DNA from: Micrococcales bacterium
GTDB lineage: Bacteria; Actinomycetota; Actinomycetes; Actinomycetales; Dermatophilaceae
NCBI GenBank assembly: GCA_003157445.1
Contig: PMJN01000445.1
Span: forward strand, 6,306 to 11,309
Length of the DNA stretch: 5,004 nucleotides
Reading direction: 5' to 3'
The notes beneath the pieces are model-generated. The model was not told the origin of the DNA. It did not search any database and worked only from the letters and a program-made list of their open reading frames with translations. The translations under genes and the position numbers were made by a program. Positions 1 through 5,004 of the stretch are shown here, piece by piece (the stretch's first letter is position 1; each line of letters begins with the position of its first letter).

Positions 1-50
1 GCGCGCGTCACACCCATCGGGCGAACCTGTGGGATGAGTCGTTCGGTTCG
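1..50. other. Left-edge stretch with no supportable gene
   Basis: These 50 bases lie beyond the stop codon of the sugar kinase gene. All three plus-strand frames reach a stop within about 75 bases and none resembles a known protein end. On the minus strand an ATG at 17-15 could open a downstream gene beginning MGVTR, but there is no convincing ribosome binding site and the reading frame leaves the window after five codons. Nothing firmer can be said. Confidence 0.3.
22..50 (-). terminator. Weak inverted repeat downstream of the sugar kinase gene
   Basis: CGAACC at 22-27 is the reverse complement of GGTTCG at 45-50, with a 17-nt loop. GTTCG at 41-45 offers an alternative partner for the left arm. 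The repeat abuts the kinase stop codon at 51-53, where a terminator is expected. No T-tract follows on the minus strand and the stem is only 6 bp, so this is a weak candidate that could be chance. Confidence 0.2.
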
Positions 51-980
51 TCAGGGTCCTTGAGTTATCGCTAGCTCGGACCGCTGTGGCGGCTGGGCAC
101 CCGCGCGCGAAACGGTGATCGCAGCGCTGGCCAGGGCGCGGTTCACCGCCGGTGTTACGTCGGCCATCGAGGCGGATCGCAGTCGCTCGCGTGCCTCGAT
201 ACCACCCAGAAGTGCGGCATCCAGAAGCCCGGACATCAGGCCTGCCATGAAGGAGTCGCCGGCGCCGACAGAGTCCACGACCTCGACCACAGGCGCGTCA
301 ACACTAGTGAGTTCTCCGGTGGTGCTGAGCCCGATCACGGCGCCTTTGGCGCCGCGAGTCACCACGATCAGGGTGGGTCCCAGCAGTCCCCACAATCGCA
401 GAATGTCTGACAGAGGCGCCCCGTCGTACAGCCAGGCGATGTCCTCGTCGCTGGCCTTGACCACGTCGCTGAGCCCAACGAGCTGCTCGATCTTGGCGCG
501 GACCTCATGCGGGTCATCCATCAGGGCAGGACGAGCGTTCGGGTCGTAGGAGATCGTGGCGCCGGGGCGTGCCCTCTGCAGAATGGCCAGCACGGCGGAC
601 GCGCCGGGCTCCAAGGTAGCGGCGATGGAGCCAGTGTGGACGTGCGCCATCCCTTCGAGCGGCTGGCCCTCGTTCAGCTCCCAGGTCAGGTCAAATCTGT
701 ATGCCGCCGCGCCGGTCACGTCCAGCGTGGAGGTGGCCACGGATGTCGGTCGGACCCCGATGCTGCCCTCGGTCAGGGTCACGCCTTCTCCTCTAAGAAG
801 ACTCGCGATCCTGGCTCCTCGTTCGTCCTGGCCGATCATGGTGGCCAAGGTGACGTCGTGGCCGAGGCGGGCAAGACCGACAGCCACGTTGGCCGGGCTG
901 CCTCCGACATACTCGGCGGCGGTGCCTTCAGAGCGTTGGACGATGTCGATCAGCGACTCGCCGATAACCAACGTGCGCAT
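51..980 (-). CDS. PfkB-family carbohydrate kinase, probable fructokinase
   Basis: A 309-residue ribokinase/PfkB-fold enzyme that transfers phosphate from ATP to a sugar hydroxyl in the cytoplasm; fructose to fructose-6-phosphate is the best guess. Visible motifs are the N-terminal PfkB signature GGSPANVAVGLARLG (26-40), DPNARP (146-151), KASDED (175-180), TRGAKG (208-213), and the C-terminal signature DSVGAGDSFMAGL (236-248) with catalytic Asp242 in the GAGD anion hole. The DPNxRP and K-x-SDED-x-x-WLY patterns are typical of fructokinases (ScrK type) rather than ribokinases or 1-phosphofructokinases, but substrate is inferred, and no sucrose or fructose transport gene is in view. Length is normal for the family. 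The ATG at 980 is supported by GGAGGAG six bases upstream and by the family-typical start MRTLVIGESLIDIV. It is transcribed divergently from the DUF4245 gene. Confidence 0.9.
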   Translation of the reverse strand: MRTLVIGESLIDIVQRSEGTAAEYVGGSPANVAVGLARLGHDVTLATMIGQDERGARIASLLRGEGVTLTEGSIGVRPTSVATSTLDVTGAAAYRFDLTWELNEGQPLEGMAHVHTGSIAATLEPGASAVLAILQRARPGATISYDPNARPALMDDPHEVRAKIEQLVGLSDVVKASDEDIAWLYDGAPLSDILRLWGLLGPTLIVVTRGAKGAVIGLSTTGELTSVDAPVVEVVDSVGAGDSFMAGLMSGLLDAALLGGIEARERLRSASMADVTPAVNRALASAAITVSRAGAQPPQRSELAITQGP

Positions 981-986
981 GGGGGG

Positions 987-993
987 CTCCTCC
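987..993 (-). promoter_or_regulatory. Shine-Dalgarno site of the sugar kinase gene
   Basis: On the minus strand GGAGGAG is followed by six C residues and then the ATG at 980-978. This near-perfect anti-16S complement fixes the start. It is the strongest ribosome binding site in the window and contrasts with the other genes, which show weak sites or none. Confidence 0.75.
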
Positions 994-1016
994 GGGTCGG
1001 GGTGGGCGGCGCCAGA

Positions 1017-1022
1017 ACTCTA
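1017..1022 (-). promoter_or_regulatory. Putative -10 element of the sugar kinase gene
   Basis: The minus-strand hexamer TAGAGT fits the actinobacterial SigA -10 pattern TANNNT. Counting seven bases on puts transcription start near position 1010, giving a leader of about 30 nt that contains the Shine-Dalgarno site. No recognisable -35 lies 16-18 bp upstream. The same ATAGAGT core occurs in front of xseA and xseB. Confidence 0.4.
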
Positions 1023-1034
1023 TCGGTGGGATAG
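1020..1034. repeat. Short dyad overlapping the kinase -10 element
   Basis: CTATC at 1020-1024 and GATAG at 1030-1034 form a perfect 5-bp inverted repeat around a 5-bp centre. It overlaps the putative -10 of the kinase gene, a position where a repressor operator could act. Five-base arms are short enough to arise by chance, and no regulator gene is in the window. Confidence 0.2.
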
Positions 1035-1102
1035 GCCGTCGCGAGGATCCCAGAACCAACTGCGCCTCGCCATACTGCCGGCCGTCAGCCAGTATTGGCA
1101 GT

Positions 1103-1696
1103 GTGAGTACGACCAGAGCACCAGACACAGTCAACGCCCCGGCCTTGCAACCCCCTGCGCGGCGCGGTTTCGGCAGCCTGCCCAGCATGGTTATCTCCAT
1201 GGTGGTGATCATGGCAGCTGTGCTGGCCTGGGTGGCGATGGTGCCGCGGGTCCGCGAGATCAGCCAGCCAGCGGTCGACGTCACGTCGGTTGCCCAATAT
1301 GTGCGCCAGGAGACCGGCTGGGCGATCTCCTGGCCCCGGCTGCCCGCGGGGTGGAAGGCCACCAACGCGCGCTTCGACTCGGCCGCTGGTGCAGTCCATG
1401 CCTGGCACGTGGGCTACCTCTCCCCAGATGGCCAATACCTTTCGATCGACCAGGCCGAGAAGGCCACCGCCACAGACAACTGGATTTCGCAGCGGACGTC
1501 CAATGGCCAGAGCGAGGGCACGTTGTCGGCAGCGGGAAGGACCTGGCGCAAGCTGCGCTCCCGGGCAATCCTCCAGCGCAGTCTCGTGTCCACCGGCCCC
1601 GGTGCCCATGGCCTGACCACCGTGCTGAGCGGGACGGCGCCTTACCCCCAACTGGCGCAGTTCGCCCAGACGCTCAAGCCGGTGCCTGCGAACTGA
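1103..1696 (+). CDS. DUF4245 domain-containing single-pass membrane protein
   Basis: A 197-residue protein of unknown function. Residues 1-26 are a polar, Pro/Ala/Arg-rich N-terminus (QPPARRGFG just before the membrane). Residues 27-48 form one hydrophobic helix (SMVISMVVIMAAVLAWVAMV), and the remaining roughly 150 residues should be extracytoplasmic. The outer part has features recurrent in the family as I recall it: a WxxSWPxLPxGW-like stretch at 73-84, a conserved GYLSPDGQYLSIDQ segment (104-117), a Trp-containing GRTWRKLRS (145-153), and a C-terminal LSGTAPYPQLAQFAQTL (175-191). The start is a GTG with no clear Shine-Dalgarno site; the first in-frame ATGs lie inside the helix, so GTG is preferred. 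It converges with xseB, leaving a 30-bp gap. In mycobacteria the corresponding protein is Rv1100, near glpX. The family assignment is from recognition of pattern and context; the biochemical role is unknown. Confidence 0.82.
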   Translation: MSTTRAPDTVNAPALQPPARRGFGSLPSMVISMVVIMAAVLAWVAMVPRVREISQPAVDVTSVAQYVRQETGWAISWPRLPAGWKATNARFDSAAGAVHAWHVGYLSPDGQYLSIDQAEKATATDNWISQRTSNGQSEGTLSAAGRTWRKLRSRAILQRSLVSTGPGAHGLTTVLSGTAPYPQLAQFAQTLKPVPAN

Positions 1697-1726
1697 CGGC
1701 GTCGGCCCGCAACCGGTCCAGAAGGC

Positions 1727-1978
1727 TCAGCCCTGGGCCGGCTCGGCGTCGGATCCGGTGAGCTTGGCCTCGGCCCCATCGAGCCACGTGTTGCAGTGGG
1801 CCGCCAAAGCCTCACCCCGTTGCCACAAGGTCATGCTGGCCTCGAGCCCGATCTGGCCGCCCTCGAGCTGGGCGACGATCGAAATCAGCTCATCGCGAGC
1901 CTGCTCGTAGGTCAGGGTGGTGATGTCGGGGAAGTCGGCTGTCATTGAAGTCGGAGTCTGGTCGTCCTTGGCTGCCAC
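1727..1978 (-). CDS. xseB: Exodeoxyribonuclease VII small subunit
   Basis: An 83-residue cytoplasmic protein, the usual size for XseB. It binds the large subunit XseA in several copies per complex and is needed for Exo VII, which degrades single-stranded DNA from both ends to oligonucleotides. The core matches the family: LTYEQARDELISIVAQLEGG (22-41), then LEASMTLWQRGEALAAHCNTWL (45-66), which form two antiparallel helices, then AEAKL (69-73). The start is GTG at 1978-1976. An internal ATG at codon 12 (position 1945) is possible and would still retain the family core. The GTG is favoured because TAGAGT ends exactly six bases before it, although there is no Shine-Dalgarno site. The gene follows xseA after a 27-bp gap in the same orientation, the common arrangement in actinobacteria. 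Confidence 0.93.
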   Translation of the reverse strand: MAAKDDQTPTSMTADFPDITTLTYEQARDELISIVAQLEGGQIGLEASMTLWQRGEALAAHCNTWLDGAEAKLTGSDAEPAQG

Positions 1979-1984
1979 CTGACC

Positions 1985-1990
1985 ACTCTA
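1985..1990 (-). promoter_or_regulatory. Putative -10 element for leaderless xseB transcript
   Basis: In the xseA-xseB gap the minus strand reads CATAGAGTG, with hexamer TAGAGT at 1990-1985, then GGTCAG, then the GTG start. The +7 position is the first base of the start codon, the geometry of actinobacterial leaderless promoters. The same nonamer CATAGAGTG lies at the same distance before xseA. No -35 match was found. Confidence 0.45.
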
Positions 1991-2014
1991 TGGCCGTGCG
2001 CGTACTTATGGCCG
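1989..2014. repeat. 8-bp direct repeat at the xseA/xseB junction
   Basis: TATGGCCG occurs at 1989-1996 and again at 2007-2014, 18 bp apart. One copy touches the putative xseB -10 and the other spans the xseA stop codon (TAA, complement at 2006-2008). It may be a remnant of local duplication or coincidence; no function is claimed. Confidence 0.25.
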
Positions 2015-3250
2015 CTGGCTCACGGGGCGCACCGCGAAGTCGCCTCGAGCTACCCGCACCCTTAGAAGCTCGTCGACCTCGACCTCTGCCCGGTCCATGA
2101 CGACCCGGCCGTCGCCATGCTGAACGACGGCGTAGCCCCGTTCCAGGGTGGCCAGCGGCGACAGCGACCGCACCTGGGCGCGCAGGTGGTCTATCTGGTC
2201 GCGTTGGCGATGCAGGTCGGCCAGGACACGCCGCTTGGCCCGGTCCGTCAGAGCGTCCAACTCCTGTCTGCGGGCGGTGATCATGGCTCGAGGGTCGGCC
2301 ATCACCGGTCTTGAGCGCAGGGCGACCAAGAGGCGACGTTCGGTGTGCACCCGCGAAGCGAGCGCTCGTGAGACTCGCTGGCGCGTCTGTTCGATTGCTG
2401 CCCGCTGCTCTTTGACATCAGGGACGATCCGTTTGGCCGCGTCGGTCGGCGTCGAGGCGCGAAGGTCGGCGACGAAGTCCAGCAGAGGTGTGTCGACGTC
2501 GTGGCCGATGGCGCTGACCACCGGAGTGACCGCTCTGGCCACGGCTCTGACCAGAGCCTCATTGCTGAAGGGAAGTAGGTCTTCGAATGAGCCGCCGCCC
2601 CGGGTGATCACGATGACATCTACGCTGCGATCTGCATCGAGCTCGCTCAAGGCAGCGCTGACCTCGGGCACAGTGTTCGGTCCTTGGACCGCGACCGTTC
2701 GGATCTCGAACTGGACAGCGGGCCAGCGCCGTCGTGCGTTTTCTACGACGTCCTTCTCGGCTGCGCTGGCTCGACCGCAGATGAGCCCGATCTTGTGCGG
2801 CAGGAACGGCAAGGGGCGTTTTCGGTCAAAGTCGAACAGCCCCTCGGACGCCAGTATCCGTTTGAGGTGCTCCAGCCTGGCCAGCAGCTCGCCAACTCCG
2901 ACGGGGCGGACCTGGCGGGCGGCGAGCTGCAGGGTGCCGCGTTTGGTCCAGAAGGTGGGTTTGGCCTGGACCACGACCCGGGCGCCCTCGGCCAGTGGTG
3001 CGGACATTGCGTCAAGAATCGTGGTGCGGACCGTTACATTCAGCGACATGTCGACGTCCGGATCACGCAAGGTGAGGTAGGCGGTGGACTGCCCTGGACG
3101 GCGACTGACCTGGACTACCTGGCCTTCGACCCATAGGGCAGACATCTTGTCGACGTAGTCAGCGATCTTGACGCTGAGCAGCCGTACCGGCCATGGATCC
3201 TCGGCGGTCGTATCTCCGGCGCGCTCGGGCAGGGGCTTCGGGCTGCTCAT
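2006..3250 (-). CDS. xseA: Exodeoxyribonuclease VII large subunit
   Basis: The 414-residue catalytic subunit of Exo VII, a cytoplasmic single-strand-specific DNase acting in repair and recombination. Domain order matches the family. An N-terminal OB fold runs from [14 protein letters not shown] (20-33) through [23 protein letters not shown] (39-61) to about 118. The catalytic region follows, with [14 protein letters not shown] (155-168), [15 protein letters not shown] (211-225) plus PFSNE, and [18 protein letters not shown] (249-266) ending in TPTDAA. A long charged helical stretch (about 278-360) is probably coiled coil where XseB binds. The C-terminal [14 protein letters not shown] (363-376) is highly characteristic. 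The family often has GHE where this has GHD, a conservative change. The ATG at 3250 lies just ahead of the conserved EDPWPVRLL segment and has TAGAGT six bases upstream. xseB follows after 27 bp. ispH diverges from its 5' end. Confidence 0.96.
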   Translation of the reverse strand: MSSPKPLPERAGDTTAEDPWPVRLLSVKIADYVDKMSALWVEGQVVQVSRRPGQSTAYLTLRDPDVDMSLNVTVRTTILDAMSAPLAEGARVVVQAKPTFWTKRGTLQLAARQVRPVGVGELLARLEHLKRILASEGLFDFDRKRPLPFLPHKIGLICGRASAAEKDVVENARRRWPAVQFEIRTVAVQGPNTVPEVSAALSELDADRSVDVIVITRGGGSFEDLLPFSNEALVRAVARAVTPVVSAIGHDVDTPLLDFVADLRASTPTDAAKRIVPDVKEQRAAIEQTRQRVSRALASRVHTERRLLVALRSRPVMADPRAMITARRQELDALTDRAKRRVLADLHRQRDQIDHLRAQVRSLSPLATLERGYAVVQHGDGRVVMDRAEVEVDELLRVRVARGDFAVRPVSQRP

Positions 3251-3256
3251 CGGCTC

Positions 3257-3262
3257 ACTCTA
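3257..3262 (-). promoter_or_regulatory. Putative -10 element for leaderless xseA transcript
   Basis: The minus strand reads CATAGAGTG, with TAGAGT at 3262-3257, then GAGCCG, then ATG at 3250. Seven bases past the hexamer is the A of the ATG, so the mRNA would begin at or next to the start codon. GAGTGAG is at best a weak ribosome binding site. No TTGACA-like -35 is present at 16-18 bp. Confidence 0.45.
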
Positions 3263-3272
3263 TGAGGCGACT

Positions 3273-3278
3273 TACGAT
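3273..3278 (+). promoter_or_regulatory. Putative -10 element of ispH
   Basis: TACGAT fits TANNNT and is followed by AGGTGG and then GTG at 3285, in frame with ispH. This predicts a leaderless transcript beginning at 3285. The element is only 10 bp from the xseA -10 on the other strand. A -35 would fall over the xseA start codon, and none is recognisable there. Confidence 0.45.
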
Positions 3279-3285
3279 AGGTGGG
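3279..3285 (+). promoter_or_regulatory. Possible Shine-Dalgarno site for the ispH ATG
   Basis: AGGTGGG is followed by eight bases and then the ATG at 3294, a good translational spacing. If transcription instead starts at 3285, as the TACGAT element predicts, this site would be left out of the mRNA. The two readings are therefore alternatives, unless another promoter lies further upstream inside xseA. Confidence 0.4.
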
Positions 3286-3293
3286 TGACTGCT

Positions 3294-4289
3294 ATGACAA
3301 AACGAGTGTTGCTGGCTGCTCCGCGTGGGTACTGCGCGGGGGTTGACAGGGCTGTGGTGACGGTCGAGAAGGCATTGGAGCTCTACGGGCCGCCGGTATA
3401 CGTCCGCAAGGAAATCGTGCATAACAAGCACGTGGTCAGCACGTTGCAGAAGCGCGGCGCGATCTTCGTGGACAAGACACAGGAGGTGCCCGAGGGCGCA
3501 ACGGTCGTGTTTTCCGCACACGGTGTCGCGCCGGTCGTACACGACGAAGCGCGCGCGCTGTTCCTGAAGACGATCGACGCAACCTGCCCGCTGGTGACCA
3601 AGGTTCACCACGAAGCAGTGCGTTTCGCCGAAGAGGACTACGACATTCTGCTGATCGGTCACGAGGGACACGAGGAGGTGGTGGGCACGGCGGGGGAGGC
3701 CCCGGACAACGTGACAGTGGTGGAAGGTCCAGAGGACGTAGCCAACGTCGTAGTGCGCAACCCGTCCAAGGTTGTGTGGCTGTCGCAGACCACTTTGTCT
3801 GTGGATGAGACCATGGAGACCGTCAGCCGGCTGCGAGAGAAGTTCCCCCTGTTGCAGGACCCGCCCAGCGACGACATCTGCTACGCCACACAGAACCGCC
3901 AGATGGCCGTCAAGCAGATGGCCCCGGACACCGACCTGATGATCGTCGTCGGATCGCGTAACTCGTCAAACTCCGTGCGTTTGGTCGAGGTTGCTCTGGA
4001 GCACGGGGCGGCGGCGGGCCACCTGGTCGACTTTGCCGATGAGATCGATCCCTCCTGGCTCGAGGGCGTCGGCACGGTAGGGGTCACCAGTGGCGCGAGC
4101 GTGCCAGAGGTGCTGGTGCGCGGCGTCCTTGCCTTCTTGGCCGAACATGGCTACGAGGATGTGCAGCCGGTGGCTGCCGCCGAGGAGAGCGTGTTGTTCT
4201 CGCTGCCGCATGAGTTGCGCCGCGATCTGAAGACCAAGTCCGGGATCGATGCCAGCACGTTGCGCCACGACGCGGGCTCGCTGCGCTAG
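3294..4289 (+). CDS. ispH: 4-hydroxy-3-methylbut-2-enyl diphosphate reductase (IspH/LytB)
   Basis: A 331-residue iron-sulfur enzyme catalysing the last MEP-pathway step, HMBPP to isopentenyl and dimethylallyl diphosphate. The three cluster cysteines are Cys14 ([11 protein letters not shown]), Cys98 (IDATCPLV) and Cys196 ([11 protein letters not shown]). Substrate-contacting motifs are all present: VHN with His43, SAHGV with His76, [11 protein letters not shown] with His126 and proton-donor Glu128, SQTTLS with Thr166/Thr167, [11 protein letters not shown] with Ser224, Ser225 and Asn226, and TSGAS with Ser269. Length and sequence fit the actinobacterial type, resembling M. tuberculosis Rv1110. 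The ATG at 3294 gives [14 protein letters not shown] and has AGGTGGG upstream; GTG at 3285 would add three residues and suits a leaderless transcript. The open frame extends back to 3168, but that part lies antisense inside xseA and is not credible. The last 30 or so residues (from about 300) are family-typical but variable. It diverges from xseA and converges on rmuC. Confidence 0.97.
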   Translation: MTKRVLLAAPRGYCAGVDRAVVTVEKALELYGPPVYVRKEIVHNKHVVSTLQKRGAIFVDKTQEVPEGATVVFSAHGVAPVVHDEARALFLKTIDATCPLVTKVHHEAVRFAEEDYDILLIGHEGHEEVVGTAGEAPDNVTVVEGPEDVANVVVRNPSKVVWLSQTTLSVDETMETVSRLREKFPLLQDPPSDDICYATQNRQMAVKQMAPDTDLMIVVGSRNSSNSVRLVEVALEHGAAAGHLVDFADEIDPSWLEGVGTVGVTSGASVPEVLVRGVLAFLAEHGYEDVQPVAAAEESVLFSLPHELRRDLKTKSGIDASTLRHDAGSLR

Positions 4290-4332
4290 ACCTCGCGGCT
4301 TTCGAACCTCAACTGCGCTGAGCCACTTTGTA

Positions 4333-4352
4333 CTAAGCGGTGTGCCGCTTAG
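4333..4352. terminator. Perfect hairpin at the rmuC stop, candidate bidirectional terminator
   Basis: CTAAGCGG at 4333-4340 and CCGCTTAG at 4345-4352 form a perfect 8-bp stem with the 4-nt loop TGTG. The first three bases are the complement of the rmuC stop codon, so the stem is built from the last codons of rmuC (KRHTA and stop) and lies 43 bp past the ispH stop. Being symmetric, it could act on both converging transcripts. No T-tract follows on either side, which weakens the intrinsic-terminator reading, although high-GC actinobacterial terminators often lack one. Confidence 0.5.
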
Positions 4353-5004
4353 AAGCCCTTGGTCCCAGTTCACGCACCTGGCTGAGATCCAGCTCGGGCC
4401 GGGGAACCTCTGGTTCCAGAGCAGCGATCAGCTCGGTGGCGGTCAGCGGCCTGGGAGCGGTTTCAACTGGGCCGGTTTCGGGCAGTGATGCTTGGGCCAG
4501 GCCGAGCTCATGCATCTTGCGCGCCGTAACCATCACCCGGGACTCCAGTGCGCCCACCAGTGCGTTGTAGCTTTCGACGGACTTCTGCAAGGACGCCCCC
4601 ATCCTGGTGGCATGTGAGCCCAGGGTGCCCAGTCGTGAGTACAACTCGCTGCCGAGCTTGAGCAGGAGCTGTGCATTGGCGGTCAGGGCGTCCTGCTGCC
4701 AGGTGAAGGCGACCGTGCGCAACAGGGCGAGCAGCGTGCCGGGGGAGGCCAGAACCACTCTCCTGGCCTGGGCGTAGTCGAAAAGGGCTGGATCGGCTGC
4801 CAGCGCCGCAGCAAGGATGGCGTCGCCCGGAATGAAGCAGACCACCATTTCTGGAGTGTTGGTGAAGGCCGACCAATAGGCTTTCGTGGCCAGGGAGTCC
4901 ACATGCCCACGCAAGGCGGTCGCGTGGGTGCTCAACAGCCTGGCGCGCTCTGCGGATTCGATGCCATCAGCCTGGGCACTGAGGAACGCCGTCAAAGGAG
5001 CCTT
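4333..5004 (-). CDS. rmuC: DNA recombination protein RmuC (3' part, cut by window edge)
   Basis: The last 223 residues of an RmuC-family protein, proposed to limit recombination at inverted repeats and carrying a nuclease-like core. The visible part begins with KAPLTAFL (1-8), the end of the family's D-x-KAPL motif. It continues through HVDSLATKAYWSAF (34-47), PEMVVCFIPGDAILAAAL (51-68), VVLASPGTLLALLRTVAF (83-100), a helical stretch LLKLGSELYSRLGTLGSHATRMG (114-136), SYNALVGALESRVMVTARKMHELG (145-168), and a variable acidic and proline-rich tail ending ASKRHTA. The frame is open to the right edge; the TTG at 4995 is the Leu of KAPL, not a start. The N-terminal membrane anchor and coiled coil expected for the family lie outside the window. 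It converges with ispH, with a 43-bp gap. Confidence 0.93.
   Translation of the reverse strand, partial: KAPLTAFLSAQADGIESAERARLLSTHATALRGHVDSLATKAYWSAFTNTPEMVVCFIPGDAILAAALAADPALFDYAQARRVVLASPGTLLALLRTVAFTWQQDALTANAQLLLKLGSELYSRLGTLGSHATRMGASLQKSVESYNALVGALESRVMVTARKMHELGLAQASLPETGPVETAPRPLTATELIAALEPEVPRPELDLSQVRELGPRASKRHTA

Noticed and set aside
1697..1726. Intrinsic terminator between the converging DUF4245 gene and xseB
   Set aside because: GGCCC (1704-1708) and GGGCC (1735-1739) can pair, but with a 26-nt loop and no T-tract. The nearby 9-bp direct repeat CGGCGTCGG (1697-1705 and 1744-1752) is also likely GC-rich coincidence.
556..1761. A 401-codon open frame on the plus strand across the kinase and DUF4245 regions
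   Set aside because: It is antisense to the kinase and in a different frame from DUF4245. It shows no family motifs and has the Arg/Pro/Ser-rich composition typical of a shadow frame in high-GC DNA.
2148..3080. A 310-codon open frame antisense to xseA
   Set aside because: xseA on the opposite strand has complete family motifs. This frame is a low-complexity Ser/Arg/Ala-rich shadow with no recognisable domain.
3168..3293. Extension of the ispH frame 42 codons upstream
   Set aside because: It lies antisense within the xseA 5' coding region, is unlike IspH N-termini, and good start signals exist at 3285 and 3294.
4993..4995. TTG as the start of the right-edge gene
   Set aside because: It encodes the Leu of the RmuC KAPL motif, and the frame remains open to the window edge, so the gene is cut rather than started here.
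1..5004. A novel defence, mobile or RNA-based system
   Set aside because: Every stretch over 150 bases is accounted for by conserved housekeeping families or a short intergenic region. No repeat array, terminal inverted repeats, transposase, tRNA, large structured RNA or unexplained gene was found.

Overview
The window is high-GC DNA from an actinobacterium (Actinomycetota). The evidence is the GC-rich coding style, a DUF4245 membrane protein (a family essentially confined to this phylum), and the neighbourhood DUF4245 – xseB – xseA – ispH, which recalls the Mycobacterium tuberculosis region Rv1100 / Rv1107c-Rv1108c / Rv1110. Order or genus cannot be fixed from the sequence alone. It reads as core chromosome: no mobile element, CRISPR, tRNA or rRNA was seen.

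Layout, left to right. Positions 1-50 hold no supportable gene, only a weak inverted repeat beyond the end of the next gene. A PfkB-family sugar kinase, most likely a fructokinase, lies on the minus strand (51-980). A 122-bp divergent intergenic region carries the kinase's -10-like element and Shine-Dalgarno site. A single-pass membrane protein of family DUF4245 follows on the plus strand (1103-1696). It converges on the two exonuclease VII subunit genes, xseA (2006-3250) and xseB (1727-1978), both minus strand and transcribed in the order xseA, then xseB. Divergent from xseA is ispH (3294-4289, plus strand), the last enzyme of the MEP isoprenoid pathway. It converges on the 3' part of rmuC (4333-5004, minus strand), which runs off the right edge. 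A perfect 8-bp-stem hairpin sits exactly at the rmuC stop codon.

Functionally these are housekeeping genes: sugar phosphorylation, isoprenoid precursor synthesis, and DNA repair or recombination (Exo VII and RmuC). No new multi-gene system is visible. The most interesting signal is in the promoters. xseA, xseB and ispH each have a TANNNT hexamer placed exactly 6 nt upstream of a possible start codon, the geometry expected for leaderless transcripts. xseA and xseB share the nonamer CATAGAGTG, and the kinase gene carries the related ATAGAGT further upstream together with a normal Shine-Dalgarno site. This suggests that xseB has its own promoter despite its operon-like position, and that xseA and ispH are fired from back-to-back overlapping promoters.
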